A stretch of 9,419 nucleotides of DNA. Source: Rhizobiaceae bacterium (GTDB taxonomy: Bacteria > Pseudomonadota > Alphaproteobacteria > Rhizobiales > Rhizobiaceae). Within the stretch, counting starts at the first letter, position 1. Each line of letters begins with the position of its first letter. A program made the position numbers and the translations under genes. This document shows positions 1 through 8,448 of the stretch, in pieces. Location of the stretch: NCBI GenBank assembly GCA_020696915.1, contig JAJFMR010000091.1, positions 1 through 9,419 on the forward strand. The letters run 5' to 3'. The notes beneath the pieces were generated by a model. It searched no databases, had not been told where the DNA came from, and saw nothing but the letters and a program-made list of their open reading frames with translations.

Positions 1-407
1 GAGACACTGCCGGCGGCCGGCTGCGGCGGTTCGAACCAGACCTTCCTCGATTGCTGGTCGCGGTAGAGCATTCCCTGCCGGTGGTGGTCGAGGACGCGCC
101 ACAGCACGTATTCCACCATGCGCTGCGTCAGATTTGCGGCAACGACTCGCACGATCGGCACGTCGGGCACGTGTGGGTCCAGCAGTATATGATCGACGCC
201 GGCTCCGACCGAGAAGATCGCCTTCAGGTTGGGCAGTTCCGCCAAAAGCTTCGGCCGCTGCTTCCAGACCACGGCGTAGTCGATCGAAGGATCCCGCGGG
301 CCGTCGGGTTCCAGAACGACCTCGCGCCGCTCGGACAGGAGTTCACGCCAGCGGTCGGGGCTGAAGCCCGTCATGGACAGGAGAATCTTGCCCTTTCTCT
401 GCGCCAT
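1..407 (-). CDS. ghrA: GhrA-like glyoxylate/hydroxypyruvate reductase A, N-terminal part (cut by window edge)
   Basis: The minus-strand frame is open from an ATG at 407 to the window edge, giving 135 residues with no stop. It begins MAQRKGKILLSMTGFS. Residues about 43-75 contain DYAVVWKQRP and then LKAIFSVGAGVDHILL, which matches the substrate-binding half of D-2-hydroxyacid dehydrogenases of the GhrA group (E. coli GhrA has DYALVW and FALGAGVDSIL at the same place). The N-L-T-Q-R-M-V-E-Y stretch near 92-100 also fits. Family members are about 310-316 aa, so roughly 43% is present; the NAD(P)-binding GxGxxG motif and the catalytic Arg/Glu/His lie outside. The family reduces glyoxylate to glycolate and hydroxypyruvate to glycerate in the cytoplasm, using NADPH. 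A GAGGAA Shine-Dalgarno sits just upstream of the ATG. It lies 93 nt after yejF on the same strand with no obvious terminator, so it may be read through from the transporter operon. Family assignment is fairly sure; exact substrate is not. Confidence 0.85.
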   Translation of the reverse strand, partial: MAQRKGKILLSMTGFSPDRWRELLSERREVVLEPDGPRDPSIDYAVVWKQRPKLLAELPNLKAIFSVGAGVDHILLDPHVPDVPIVRVVAANLTQRMVEYVLWRVLDHHRQGMLYRDQQSRKVWFEPPQPAAGSV

Positions 408-500
408 TCTTTCCTCAATCAAACCATTCGGTCCTAATTTCCAACCGCTATTCGGATAAAGCCGATGCGAAAACAAGAATGAGCAAGCAGGCGGCAGCTG

Positions 501-2162
<1,662 letters not shown>

Positions 2163-2240
2163 GATGGCGTCTCCCGCATCGCATTTTTCATGTTCCGCTT
2201 TCTCCCCGGGGCACATTGGCCTGCAGGTCGCCGGGCCGGA

Positions 2241-3386
2241 TCATGCGAACGTCTTGCGTGGATCGAAGGCGTCCCGCGTCGCTTCCCCCACGAAGATCAG
2301 CAGCGACAGCATCAGCGAGATCACCACGAACCCGGAGAGGCCGAGCCAGGGCGCGTTGAGATTGCGCTGTCCCTGCCGCAGGAGTTCGCCGAGCGATGCG
2401 GAGCCCGGCGGCAGGCCGAAGCCGAGGAAGTCGAGCGAGGTGAGCGTGGTAATCGAGCCGTTGAGAATGAACGGCAGGAAGGTCAGCGTCGCGACCATGG
2501 CGTTGGGGAGCAGGTGACGGAACATGATGGTGCGGTTGGAAACGCCGAGCGCCCGCGCCGCGTTCACATATTCGAAATTGCGGGCCCGCAGGAACTCGGC
2601 CCGCACGACGCCGACGAAGGCAGTCCAGGAAAACAGCAGCATGAGGCCGAGCAGGATGAAGAACCCGGGGGGGAGGACGGCGGCGACGATCAGCAGCAGA
2701 TAGAGAACGGGGATCGACGTCCAGATCTCGATGAACCGCTGGAACAGGAGATCGGTTGTGCCCCCGAAATAGCCCTGCACCGCCCCTGCCGAGACGCCGA
2801 GCACGGCCGACCCCAGCGTCAGCACGAGGCCGAACAGCACGGAGATGCGAAAGCCGTAGAGGACACGCGCGAACACGTCGCGCGCCTGGTCGTCCGTGCC
2901 GAGCCAGTTCCAGTTGCCGATCGTGCAGTTCGGATCGTCGACGCCGGCCGGGTAACGCTGGCAACGGGTCTCCTCGTCGTACATCCACGACGGCTTTGCT
3001 GGCGCCGCCTCGGGGATATCGTTGTTGACGGTGCCGTAGGAATAGCGGACCGGCGGCCACAGCACCCAGCCATTGGCCTCGATTTCCTCCTGGATGAACG
3101 GGTCGCGATAGTCGGTCACGGCGAGGAAGCCGCCGAACTTCTCCTCCGGATAGTCGACGACCGCCGGCACCAGAAGCTCGCCTTTGTAGAAAGCGAGGAT
3201 CGGCCGGTCGTTGGCGATCAGTTCGGCGACTAGCGACAGGCCGAACAGCAGCAGGAAGATCCACAGCGACCAGTAGCCGCGCCGGTTCGACTTGAAATTC
3301 CGCCAGCGCCGCTGATTGAGCGGCGAGATTCGGGGCCGGCGTTGGCGCGCCGTTTCCGTCGCCGCTTTCAGGTGAATGTCCGTCAC
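2241..3386 (-). CDS. yejE: YejE: inner-membrane permease of the microcin C/oligopeptide ABC importer
   Basis: Second channel subunit, pairing with YejB in the cytoplasmic membrane. The protein is 381 aa. A cytoplasmic N terminus with the YejE hallmark SPLNQRRWRNFKSNRRGYWS (21-40) leads into the first membrane helix (about 40-58). A periplasmic loop follows (about 60-175), then about five helices from 180 to 368. The ATPase-docking EAA loop is NAARALGVSNRTIMFRHLLP at 275-294, and the C terminus GEATRDAFDPRKTF is typical. It is about 40 residues longer than E. coli YejE (341 aa), from an N-terminal extension of about 20 residues and an enlarged periplasmic loop with two cysteines (C142, C154). 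The start is GTG, directly after the yejB TAG with no spacer. GGAGAG eight bases upstream, inside yejB, supports it and implies coupled translation. Identification is very secure. Confidence 0.96.
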   Translation of the reverse strand: MTDIHLKAATETARQRRPRISPLNQRRWRNFKSNRRGYWSLWIFLLLFGLSLVAELIANDRPILAFYKGELLVPAVVDYPEEKFGGFLAVTDYRDPFIQEEIEANGWVLWPPVRYSYGTVNNDIPEAAPAKPSWMYDEETRCQRYPAGVDDPNCTIGNWNWLGTDDQARDVFARVLYGFRISVLFGLVLTLGSAVLGVSAGAVQGYFGGTTDLLFQRFIEIWTSIPVLYLLLIVAAVLPPGFFILLGLMLLFSWTAFVGVVRAEFLRARNFEYVNAARALGVSNRTIMFRHLLPNAMVATLTFLPFILNGSITTLTSLDFLGFGLPPGSASLGELLRQGQRNLNAPWLGLSGFVVISLMLSLLIFVGEATRDAFDPRKTFA

Positions 3387-4487
3387 CTACACGTCTCTCC
3401 GTTCGAAATCGATCCGCGGATCGATCCAGGTGTAGGTGAGGTCGGAAATCAGGCTGATGAACAGGCCGATCAGCGAGAAGATGTAGAGATTGGCGAACAC
3501 CACCGGATAATCCCGGTCCAGCACCGAGCGGAAGCCGAGCAGGCCGAGGCCATCCAGTGAGAAGATGTTCTCGATGAGCAGCGATCCGGTGAAGAAGGCC
3601 GAGATGAAGGCGCCCGGGAAACCCGCAATGATGATCAGCATGGCGTTCCGGAAGACGTGCCGATAGAGCACCTGCCGCTCGGAAAGCCCCTTGGCGCGGG
3701 CGGTCACTACATACTGCTTCCTGATTTCGTCCAGGAACGAGTTCTTGGTGAGCAGCGTGGTCGTCGCGAAGGCCGAGAGGATCATCGCGGTGAGAGGCAG
3801 GGCCAGGTGCCAGAAATAATCGAGGATCCTCTCGGGCCAGGAAAGCTGCGCCCAGTTTTCCGAGGTGAGGCCGCGCAGCGGAAACCAGTCGAAGAACGAG
3901 CCGCCGGCAAACAGCACCATCAGGAGGATGGCGAACAGGAAACCGGGAATTGCGTAGCCTACGATCACGACGCCGCTGGTCCAGACGTCGAATGCCGAGC
4001 CGTCCTGGACGGCCTTGCGGATGCCGAGCGGAATCGAGATGAGATACGACAGAAGCGTGATCCACAATCCGAGCGAGACCGACACGGGCATTTTCTCGAG
4101 GATCAGTTCGAGCACCGAGATGTCGCGGAAGTAGCTGTTGCCGAAGTCGAAGCGGAGATAGTCCCAAAGCATCTTGCCGAAGCGTTCGAGCGGCGGCCTG
4201 TCGAAGCCGAACTGCTGTTCCAGCCTGGCGATGAACTCGGCGTCCAGGCCCTGCGCGCCGCGGTACTTCGACGAGATCTCCCCTCCTTCGCCAAGCGCGC
4301 CGCCGCTTTCCGTGCCGTCGCCGCCGCCGCCGCTAAGGCGGTCGCCGCCGCCCTGTCCGGTCAGCTTGGCAATGACCTGCTCTACCGGGCCGCCCGGCGC
4401 GAACTGGATCACCGCGAACGAAATGGCCATGATCCCGAACAGGGTCGGGATCATCAGGAGAATGCGGCGGAGTATGTAGGCGCCCAT
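3387..4487 (-). CDS. yejB: YejB: inner-membrane permease of the microcin C/oligopeptide ABC importer
   Basis: First channel subunit of the importer, 366 aa, close to E. coli YejB (364). The N terminus MGAYILRRILLMIPTLFGIM is the usual first helix of this permease family, followed by FAPGGPVEQ. A glycine-rich linker (about 44-70) precedes the conserved YRGAQGLDAEFIARLEQQFG (75-94). About five further helices lie between 136 and 350. The EAA docking loop is VTARAKGLSERQVLYRHVFR at 261-280, followed by NAMLIIIAGFPGAFIS and GSLLIENIFSLDGLGLLG, all YejB signatures. The C terminus is DPRIDFERRDV. The ATG has AAGG seven bases upstream. It starts 60 nt after the Tat-type binding-protein gene and ends flush against the yejE start, so all belong to one transcript. 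Identification is very secure; nothing essential is missing. Confidence 0.96.
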   Translation of the reverse strand: MGAYILRRILLMIPTLFGIMAISFAVIQFAPGGPVEQVIAKLTGQGGGDRLSGGGGDGTESGGALGEGGEISSKYRGAQGLDAEFIARLEQQFGFDRPPLERFGKMLWDYLRFDFGNSYFRDISVLELILEKMPVSVSLGLWITLLSYLISIPLGIRKAVQDGSAFDVWTSGVVIVGYAIPGFLFAILLMVLFAGGSFFDWFPLRGLTSENWAQLSWPERILDYFWHLALPLTAMILSAFATTTLLTKNSFLDEIRKQYVVTARAKGLSERQVLYRHVFRNAMLIIIAGFPGAFISAFFTGSLLIENIFSLDGLGLLGFRSVLDRDYPVVFANLYIFSLIGLFISLISDLTYTWIDPRIDFERRDV

Positions 4488-4547
4488 CAGAGTACCTTGC
4501 CGCCGCGCGTTTCCCGGCTCGTCGCGGCCATCCTGCGACTCCTAGAT

Positions 4548-6416
4548 TCAGGATTTGCCAATCACTGCCGCCTTTGCCTCGTCCAGCCACCACATCGTCT
4601 CGACCGGAAAGCCGTAATCCGGCTTCGGCTCCTTGAAGCCGAACATGTCCCAGTGAGCAACCCTGTGAGTTGCAGAATACCAGTTTGGAATCCAGTCCCG
4701 GCGCGCCCGCAAGGCCCGATCGAGCGCCCGCATCGCCGTGATCAGCCGGTCCCGGTCCGCCGCCTTGCCGACTTCGTCCACCAGGGCGTCGATTGCCGGA
4801 TCGGCAGTGCCCGTCAGGTTGCGGGAACCGGGCAGCGATGCGGCTCGGGAATGAAAGATGCCTTCGAGCTCGTCGCGCGTCGGCGTCGCCGAAAACGACA
4901 AGGCCATCGAGATGAGGTCGAAGTCGAAGTCTGCCTGCCGCGCCTGGTATTGTGCCGAGTCCACCATGCGGATCGAGGCGTCTATGCCGATTGCCCTCAT
5001 ATTCTCGGTCCACGGCGAGAAGACGCGGATGAAGACGTCGTCCGAAACGAGGATCTCCGCCGTCAGCCTGTCGCCGCTCGGGTTGGCGAGGAACGCGCCG
5101 GACCTTGTCCAGCCCGCTTCCGAAAGCAGCTTCGAAGCCTCGCCGAGGATCTTACGGTCGCGTCCCGACCCGTCCGTGACCGCTTGCGTGACGGCTTCGC
5201 CGAAGGTCTCCGGCGGCAACTTGTCCCGCAGGGGTTCCAGCAGCGCCAGCTCGGCTGGGCCGGGAAGTCCGGCCGCCTTGTAGTCCGAGGTCTCGAAACA
5301 GGACTGCGAGCGCTCGTAGGAGCCGTAGAACAGGTTTCGTCGCGTCCACTCGAAATCGAAGCAGAGCCCGATTGCCTGCCTGACGCGTGCATCCCGGAAC
5401 CGCTCCCGGCGCTGGTTTACCGCCACCGCCTGCATCGACGGCCGCTTTTCGTCCGGAAACTCGCGTTTCACCACCTTGCCCGCGGTGATCGCCGGAAAGT
5501 CGTAGCCGGTCGCCCAGGTACGCGAGGTGAATTCCTGCCGGTAGTGGATGTCGCCCTTCTTGAAGGCCTCGAACGCCGCCTGCCGCTCGCGGTAGAACTC
5601 GATGCGGATACGGTCGAAATTGTAGAGCCCGCGATTGACCCCCAGATCCCGGGCCCAATAGTCGGGTACACGCTGGTATTCTATGGTCTGCCCCGGCACG
5701 ACGCGGCCGACGCTGTAGGGCCCGGACCCCAGCGGTGCCTTCATGTCGGAAGCGTCGAACGGGTTCGCCTCGTAGTACGCCCTGGAGAGAACGGGGAACA
5801 GCACGACGTCGAGAATCGTGCGGCTCGACTGCCGCCCGGAGAAGACGATGCGCACCGTCCGGGGATCGACGGCAGCCGCATCCACCATGTCGCGGAGCGT
5901 CAGCACCAGGCTGGGATGCCCCTTTTCCTTGAAGAGCTTCAGCGTGAAGGCCACGTCGTCCGCCGTCAGCTTCGATCCGTCGTGGAACCGCGCCTCCGGC
6001 CGCAGCGCGAAATCGAAACTGTTGCGGTCCCCCCCGATCGTCACGCTTTCGGCGATGAGCCCGTAAACCGCGTCGGGCTCATCGAGCGCCCTCGTCATCA
6101 GCGAATCGAAGCAAAGCTCGATGCGCGGCGGCGCATCGCCCTTCGGCACGAACGTGTTCAGCGTATTGAAGGTGAGCGTATTCTGGTTGAAGACCCAGTA
6201 AGGCGGCTGGAAGTTGAACGTTCCGGCCTTGGGCGCGTCGGGATTGACGTAATCGAAGTGGCTGAAGCCGGCCTTGTATCTGAGGTCGCCGAATGCCGAC
6301 AGTCCATGAAGTGCGATGCCGGATGGAGTGCCGGGAAAGACGGGCCCGGAGAGGAACGGTCCGGAGAGCGCCGCACTGCCCAGGGCCAGAAATTCGCGCC
6401 GGCGAAGACGCCGCAT
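4548..6416 (-). CDS. yejA: YejA-family periplasmic peptide-binding protein, Tat-exported type (second copy)
   Basis: Extracytoplasmic solute-binding protein of family 5 (DppA/OppA/YejA fold), 622 aa, expected to deliver peptides to YejB-YejE. The N terminus MRRLRRREFLALGSAALSG has a twin-arginine motif (R6-R7-E-F-L) followed by a short hydrophobic stretch, so export in folded form by Tat is predicted. The mature part has the YejA-type HFDYVNPDAPKAGTFNF (53-69), the binding-protein motif PLGSGPY (228-234), YNFDRIRIEFYRE (265-277) and an aromatic-rich C terminus. Three cysteines are present (C102, C352, C373), unlike the neighbouring paralogue, which has none. The frame is open further upstream to 6590, but ATG 6416 is chosen because it starts the signal peptide. 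It also has GGAGG nine bases upstream and overlaps the preceding stop by one base (TGATG). Ligand cannot be read from sequence. A separate yejA2 label would also be fair. Confidence 0.94.
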   Translation of the reverse strand: MRRLRRREFLALGSAALSGPFLSGPVFPGTPSGIALHGLSAFGDLRYKAGFSHFDYVNPDAPKAGTFNFQPPYWVFNQNTLTFNTLNTFVPKGDAPPRIELCFDSLMTRALDEPDAVYGLIAESVTIGGDRNSFDFALRPEARFHDGSKLTADDVAFTLKLFKEKGHPSLVLTLRDMVDAAAVDPRTVRIVFSGRQSSRTILDVVLFPVLSRAYYEANPFDASDMKAPLGSGPYSVGRVVPGQTIEYQRVPDYWARDLGVNRGLYNFDRIRIEFYRERQAAFEAFKKGDIHYRQEFTSRTWATGYDFPAITAGKVVKREFPDEKRPSMQAVAVNQRRERFRDARVRQAIGLCFDFEWTRRNLFYGSYERSQSCFETSDYKAAGLPGPAELALLEPLRDKLPPETFGEAVTQAVTDGSGRDRKILGEASKLLSEAGWTRSGAFLANPSGDRLTAEILVSDDVFIRVFSPWTENMRAIGIDASIRMVDSAQYQARQADFDFDLISMALSFSATPTRDELEGIFHSRAASLPGSRNLTGTADPAIDALVDEVGKAADRDRLITAMRALDRALRARRDWIPNWYSATHRVAHWDMFGFKEPKPDYGFPVETMWWLDEAKAAVIGKS

Positions 6417-8296
6417 CAGTTGCCGCCTCCGTACTTGGCTGCCAGCGCGCTTTCCTTTTCCGGATCGATCCACCAGGACTCGATGTCGGCGCCGATATAG
6501 GAAGGCTGCTTGTCGGGAATGCCGAATTTGTTCCAGTAAGCCATCCAGACCACCGGCCGGTGCCATTGCGGCACGACGTAGTAGTTCCACAGGAGCACCC
6601 GGTCGAGCGCCCGGGTCGCCGCAATCAGGTCCTCCCGGTCGGTCGCGAAGATCAGGCGCTCGATCAGCGCGTCGACCACCGGATCCTTGATTCCCATCAG
6701 GTTGCGTGAGCCCGGCGTGTCGGCGGCGGCCGAGCCCCAGAAGTCGCGCTGCTCGTTACCGGGCGAGCTGGACTGCGAGAAGACGGCAGTGACGCTGTCG
6801 AAGTCGAAGCTGCGATAGCGGTTGACGTATTGCGATGGATCCACGATGCGCAGCGACGCGTCGATGCCGATCCTGCGCAGGCTCTCCACGAAGGATGTGG
6901 AGATGACTTCGTCGGTGGGATTATTGCCCAGGATCTCCATCCTGAACTGCTCGCCCTTGTCGTTGAGCATCTTGCCGCCGCTGATCTTCCAGCCGGCTGC
7001 GGCGAAAAGCTCGACCGCTCCCCTCAGATACTGCCGCTCGGCCTGCGGCGAATCGTAAACCGGCAGCTTGAATTCTTTCGTGAAAACCTCCGGCGGCAGC
7101 CTGTCCTTGTAGGGGGTCAGAAGCTCGAGCTCCTTGCCGGCCGGCAGTCCCGTGGCCGCGAATTCCTGCCCCTCGAAGTAGCTGTCGGTCCGCGTGTTGA
7201 ATCCGAAGAACAGCTTGCGGTTCATGCTCTCGAAATCGAACGCCAGCGTCAGCGCCTGCCGCACGCGACGGTCCTGGAACTGCGGCCGTCGCAGGTTTAG
7301 GGCGAAGCCTTGCATCGGCTGGCCGGAGGAATCCTCGAACTCCCGCTTGATGACGTCGCCGGCCCGCAGCGCCGGGAAATTGTATTCGGTCGCCCAGCGC
7401 CGCGAGCTGTTCTCGGCACGGATGTCCTCGAAGCCGCCTTTGGTGAAGGCCTGCCATTCGGCGTTCTGGTCCTGGATATAGACGTATTTGCGCCGGTCGA
7501 AATTGAAGCGGCCGATGTTGACGGGCAGCTCGGCTGCCCAATAATCGTTCACCCGGGCCCAGACGATGTCGGATCCCGGCGTGAAGCTTTCGATCCGGTA
7601 AGGTCCGCTGCCCAAGGGGGGCTCGAGCGTCGGCTGCGTTATGTCGCGCTTCTTGCCCCTGGCATCCGTCCCTTCCCACCAGTGCCTGGGCAGCACGACG
7701 AGGTCGCCCATGATCAGCGGCAGTTCGCGATTGCCCTTCTGGTCGAAGCGGAATTCGACCTCGCGCTCGGACACCGCGACCGCCTCGGTGACATTGCCGA
7801 AATAGCGCGAAAAGTTCGGGCTGTGCTCCTTGAGCACGTTGAAGGACCAGATTACGTCGTCGACGGTTATCGGCTTTCCGTCGTGCCACCTGGCGCGCGG
7901 ATCGATCCGGTAGGTGGCCGAGGAAAAATCGTCGGGATGCCTGAAGGCTTCAGCAATCAGCGGATGGCTGGTGCTGCCCTCGTCGGTCGCCTTGGCCATC
8001 AGCATGTCGTAGAGCAGACCGCCCTGGTAGCTCAGGCCCGCAGCGGCGGCGCCACGCACGATGAACGGATTGAAGCTGTCGAACGCGCCGCTGGCCGTGC
8101 CGTAAAGCGTCCCGCCTTTGGGGGCATTCGGGTTGACGTAGTCGTAGCGCTTGAAGTCGCTGCCGTATTTGGACGTGCCGATGAGCGATGCCGTGGTTCT
8201 CCATTCGTCGGCTGAAGAGAGACCCAGGCCGATGGCGAGCGCCGCAGCCGCAAGACCGGCCCTCCCGAGAAGAAAACTGCTCGCCCCTGTTCGCAT
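6416..8296 (-). CDS. yejA: YejA-family periplasmic peptide-binding protein, Sec-exported type (first copy)
   Basis: First gene of the transporter operon, 626 aa, a family 5 solute-binding protein of the YejA group. It has a Sec-type signal peptide: MRTGASSFLLGR, then a hydrophobic AGLAAAALAIGLGL core, with likely cleavage after SSA near residue 29. The mature protein shows RYDYVNPNAPKGGTLYGTAS (50-69), the domain feature ARWHDGKPITVDDVIWSFNV (135-154), PLGSGPY (227-233), FNFDRRKYVYIQDQNAEWQA (264-283), and a Trp-rich end (WHRPVVWMAYWNKFGIP, ESWWIDPEK). No cysteine occurs anywhere, so there is no lipoprotein anchor and no disulfide; a soluble periplasmic receptor is expected. The ATG follows GAGGA closely. 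It lies about 100 nt after the terminator that closes the cytochrome gene, so its own promoter should be in 8297-8394. The role is capture of oligopeptides or peptide antibiotics; the specific ligand is not visible. Confidence 0.95.
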   Translation of the reverse strand: MRTGASSFLLGRAGLAAAALAIGLGLSSADEWRTTASLIGTSKYGSDFKRYDYVNPNAPKGGTLYGTASGAFDSFNPFIVRGAAAAGLSYQGGLLYDMLMAKATDEGSTSHPLIAEAFRHPDDFSSATYRIDPRARWHDGKPITVDDVIWSFNVLKEHSPNFSRYFGNVTEAVAVSEREVEFRFDQKGNRELPLIMGDLVVLPRHWWEGTDARGKKRDITQPTLEPPLGSGPYRIESFTPGSDIVWARVNDYWAAELPVNIGRFNFDRRKYVYIQDQNAEWQAFTKGGFEDIRAENSSRRWATEYNFPALRAGDVIKREFEDSSGQPMQGFALNLRRPQFQDRRVRQALTLAFDFESMNRKLFFGFNTRTDSYFEGQEFAATGLPAGKELELLTPYKDRLPPEVFTKEFKLPVYDSPQAERQYLRGAVELFAAAGWKISGGKMLNDKGEQFRMEILGNNPTDEVISTSFVESLRRIGIDASLRIVDPSQYVNRYRSFDFDSVTAVFSQSSSPGNEQRDFWGSAAADTPGSRNLMGIKDPVVDALIERLIFATDREDLIAATRALDRVLLWNYYVVPQWHRPVVWMAYWNKFGIPDKQPSYIGADIESWWIDPEKESALAAKYGGGN

Positions 8297-8320
8297 GGTT
8301 CCTCACTATTCGGCTCCACC

Positions 8321-8340
8321 GCATATCTGGATCAATATGC
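8321..8340. promoter_or_regulatory. Inverted repeat upstream of yejA (possible operator)
   Basis: GCATAT (8321-8326) and ATATGC (8335-8340) form a perfect 6-bp-arm inverted repeat with an 8-base centre. It lies 25-44 bases upstream of the ATG of the first binding-protein gene. A partly overlapping outer pair, CCGCAT (8319-8324) and ATGCGG (8343-8348), is also present. The position fits an operator for the transporter operon, or a hairpin in its leader. I do not recognise a specific regulator and could not identify convincing -35/-10 boxes in 8297-8394. Confidence 0.3.
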
Positions 8341-8394
8341 CGATGCGGAAAGCCGCCGGCCCGAAGTTCAGCGGAAAATCACCCGATACGTAAC

Positions 8395-8423
8395 AAAAAA
8401 GCCGGGCGGGAACCCGGCTTTTT
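8395..8423. terminator. Rho-independent terminator, bidirectional form, after the cytochrome c gene
   Basis: GCCGGG (8401-8406) and CCCGGC (8413-8418) form a 6-bp GC stem around a six-base loop. It is flanked on the left by AAAAAA (8395-8400) and on the right by TTTTT (8419-8423). Read leftward, a run of six T follows the stem, 26 bases after the cytochrome stop codon, so it should end that transcript before the yej operon. The A/T symmetry extends the stem and would also let it work rightward, although no rightward gene is seen here. Confidence 0.87.
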
Positions 8424-8448
8424 CATGACGCGGCGGATTACAATTTCG

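Noticed and set aside
51..437. 128-codon open frame on the plus strand at the left edge
   Set aside because: The opposite strand encodes a recognisable GhrA-like reductase N terminus across the same bases.
408..500. Possible promoter for the reductase (TTGTTT, 17 bases, GAATAG on the minus strand)
   Set aside because: Both boxes are weak matches and similar pairs occur by chance at this length, so it is not listed as a feature.
2188..4167. 659-codon open frame on the minus strand crossing yejE and yejB
   Set aside because: It is out of frame with two well-conserved permeases and ignores their boundary. Its Arg/Pro-rich product has no membrane segments matching either gene.
3657..6500. 947-codon open frame on the plus strand
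   Set aside because: It is antisense to yejB and the Tat-type binding protein. Composition is low in hydrophobics with no domain, signal or ribosome-site support, so it is a shadow despite its length.
6417..6590. Upstream extension of the second binding protein by 58 codons
   Set aside because: The extension would bury the twin-arginine signal inside the protein and overlap the first binding protein deeply. ATG 6416 has a good ribosome site and the TGATG overlap.
8401..8423. Start of a CRISPR-like or mobile-element end at the GC hairpin
   Set aside because: It is a single hairpin with flanking A and T tracts, fully explained as a terminator; there are no further copies or spacers.
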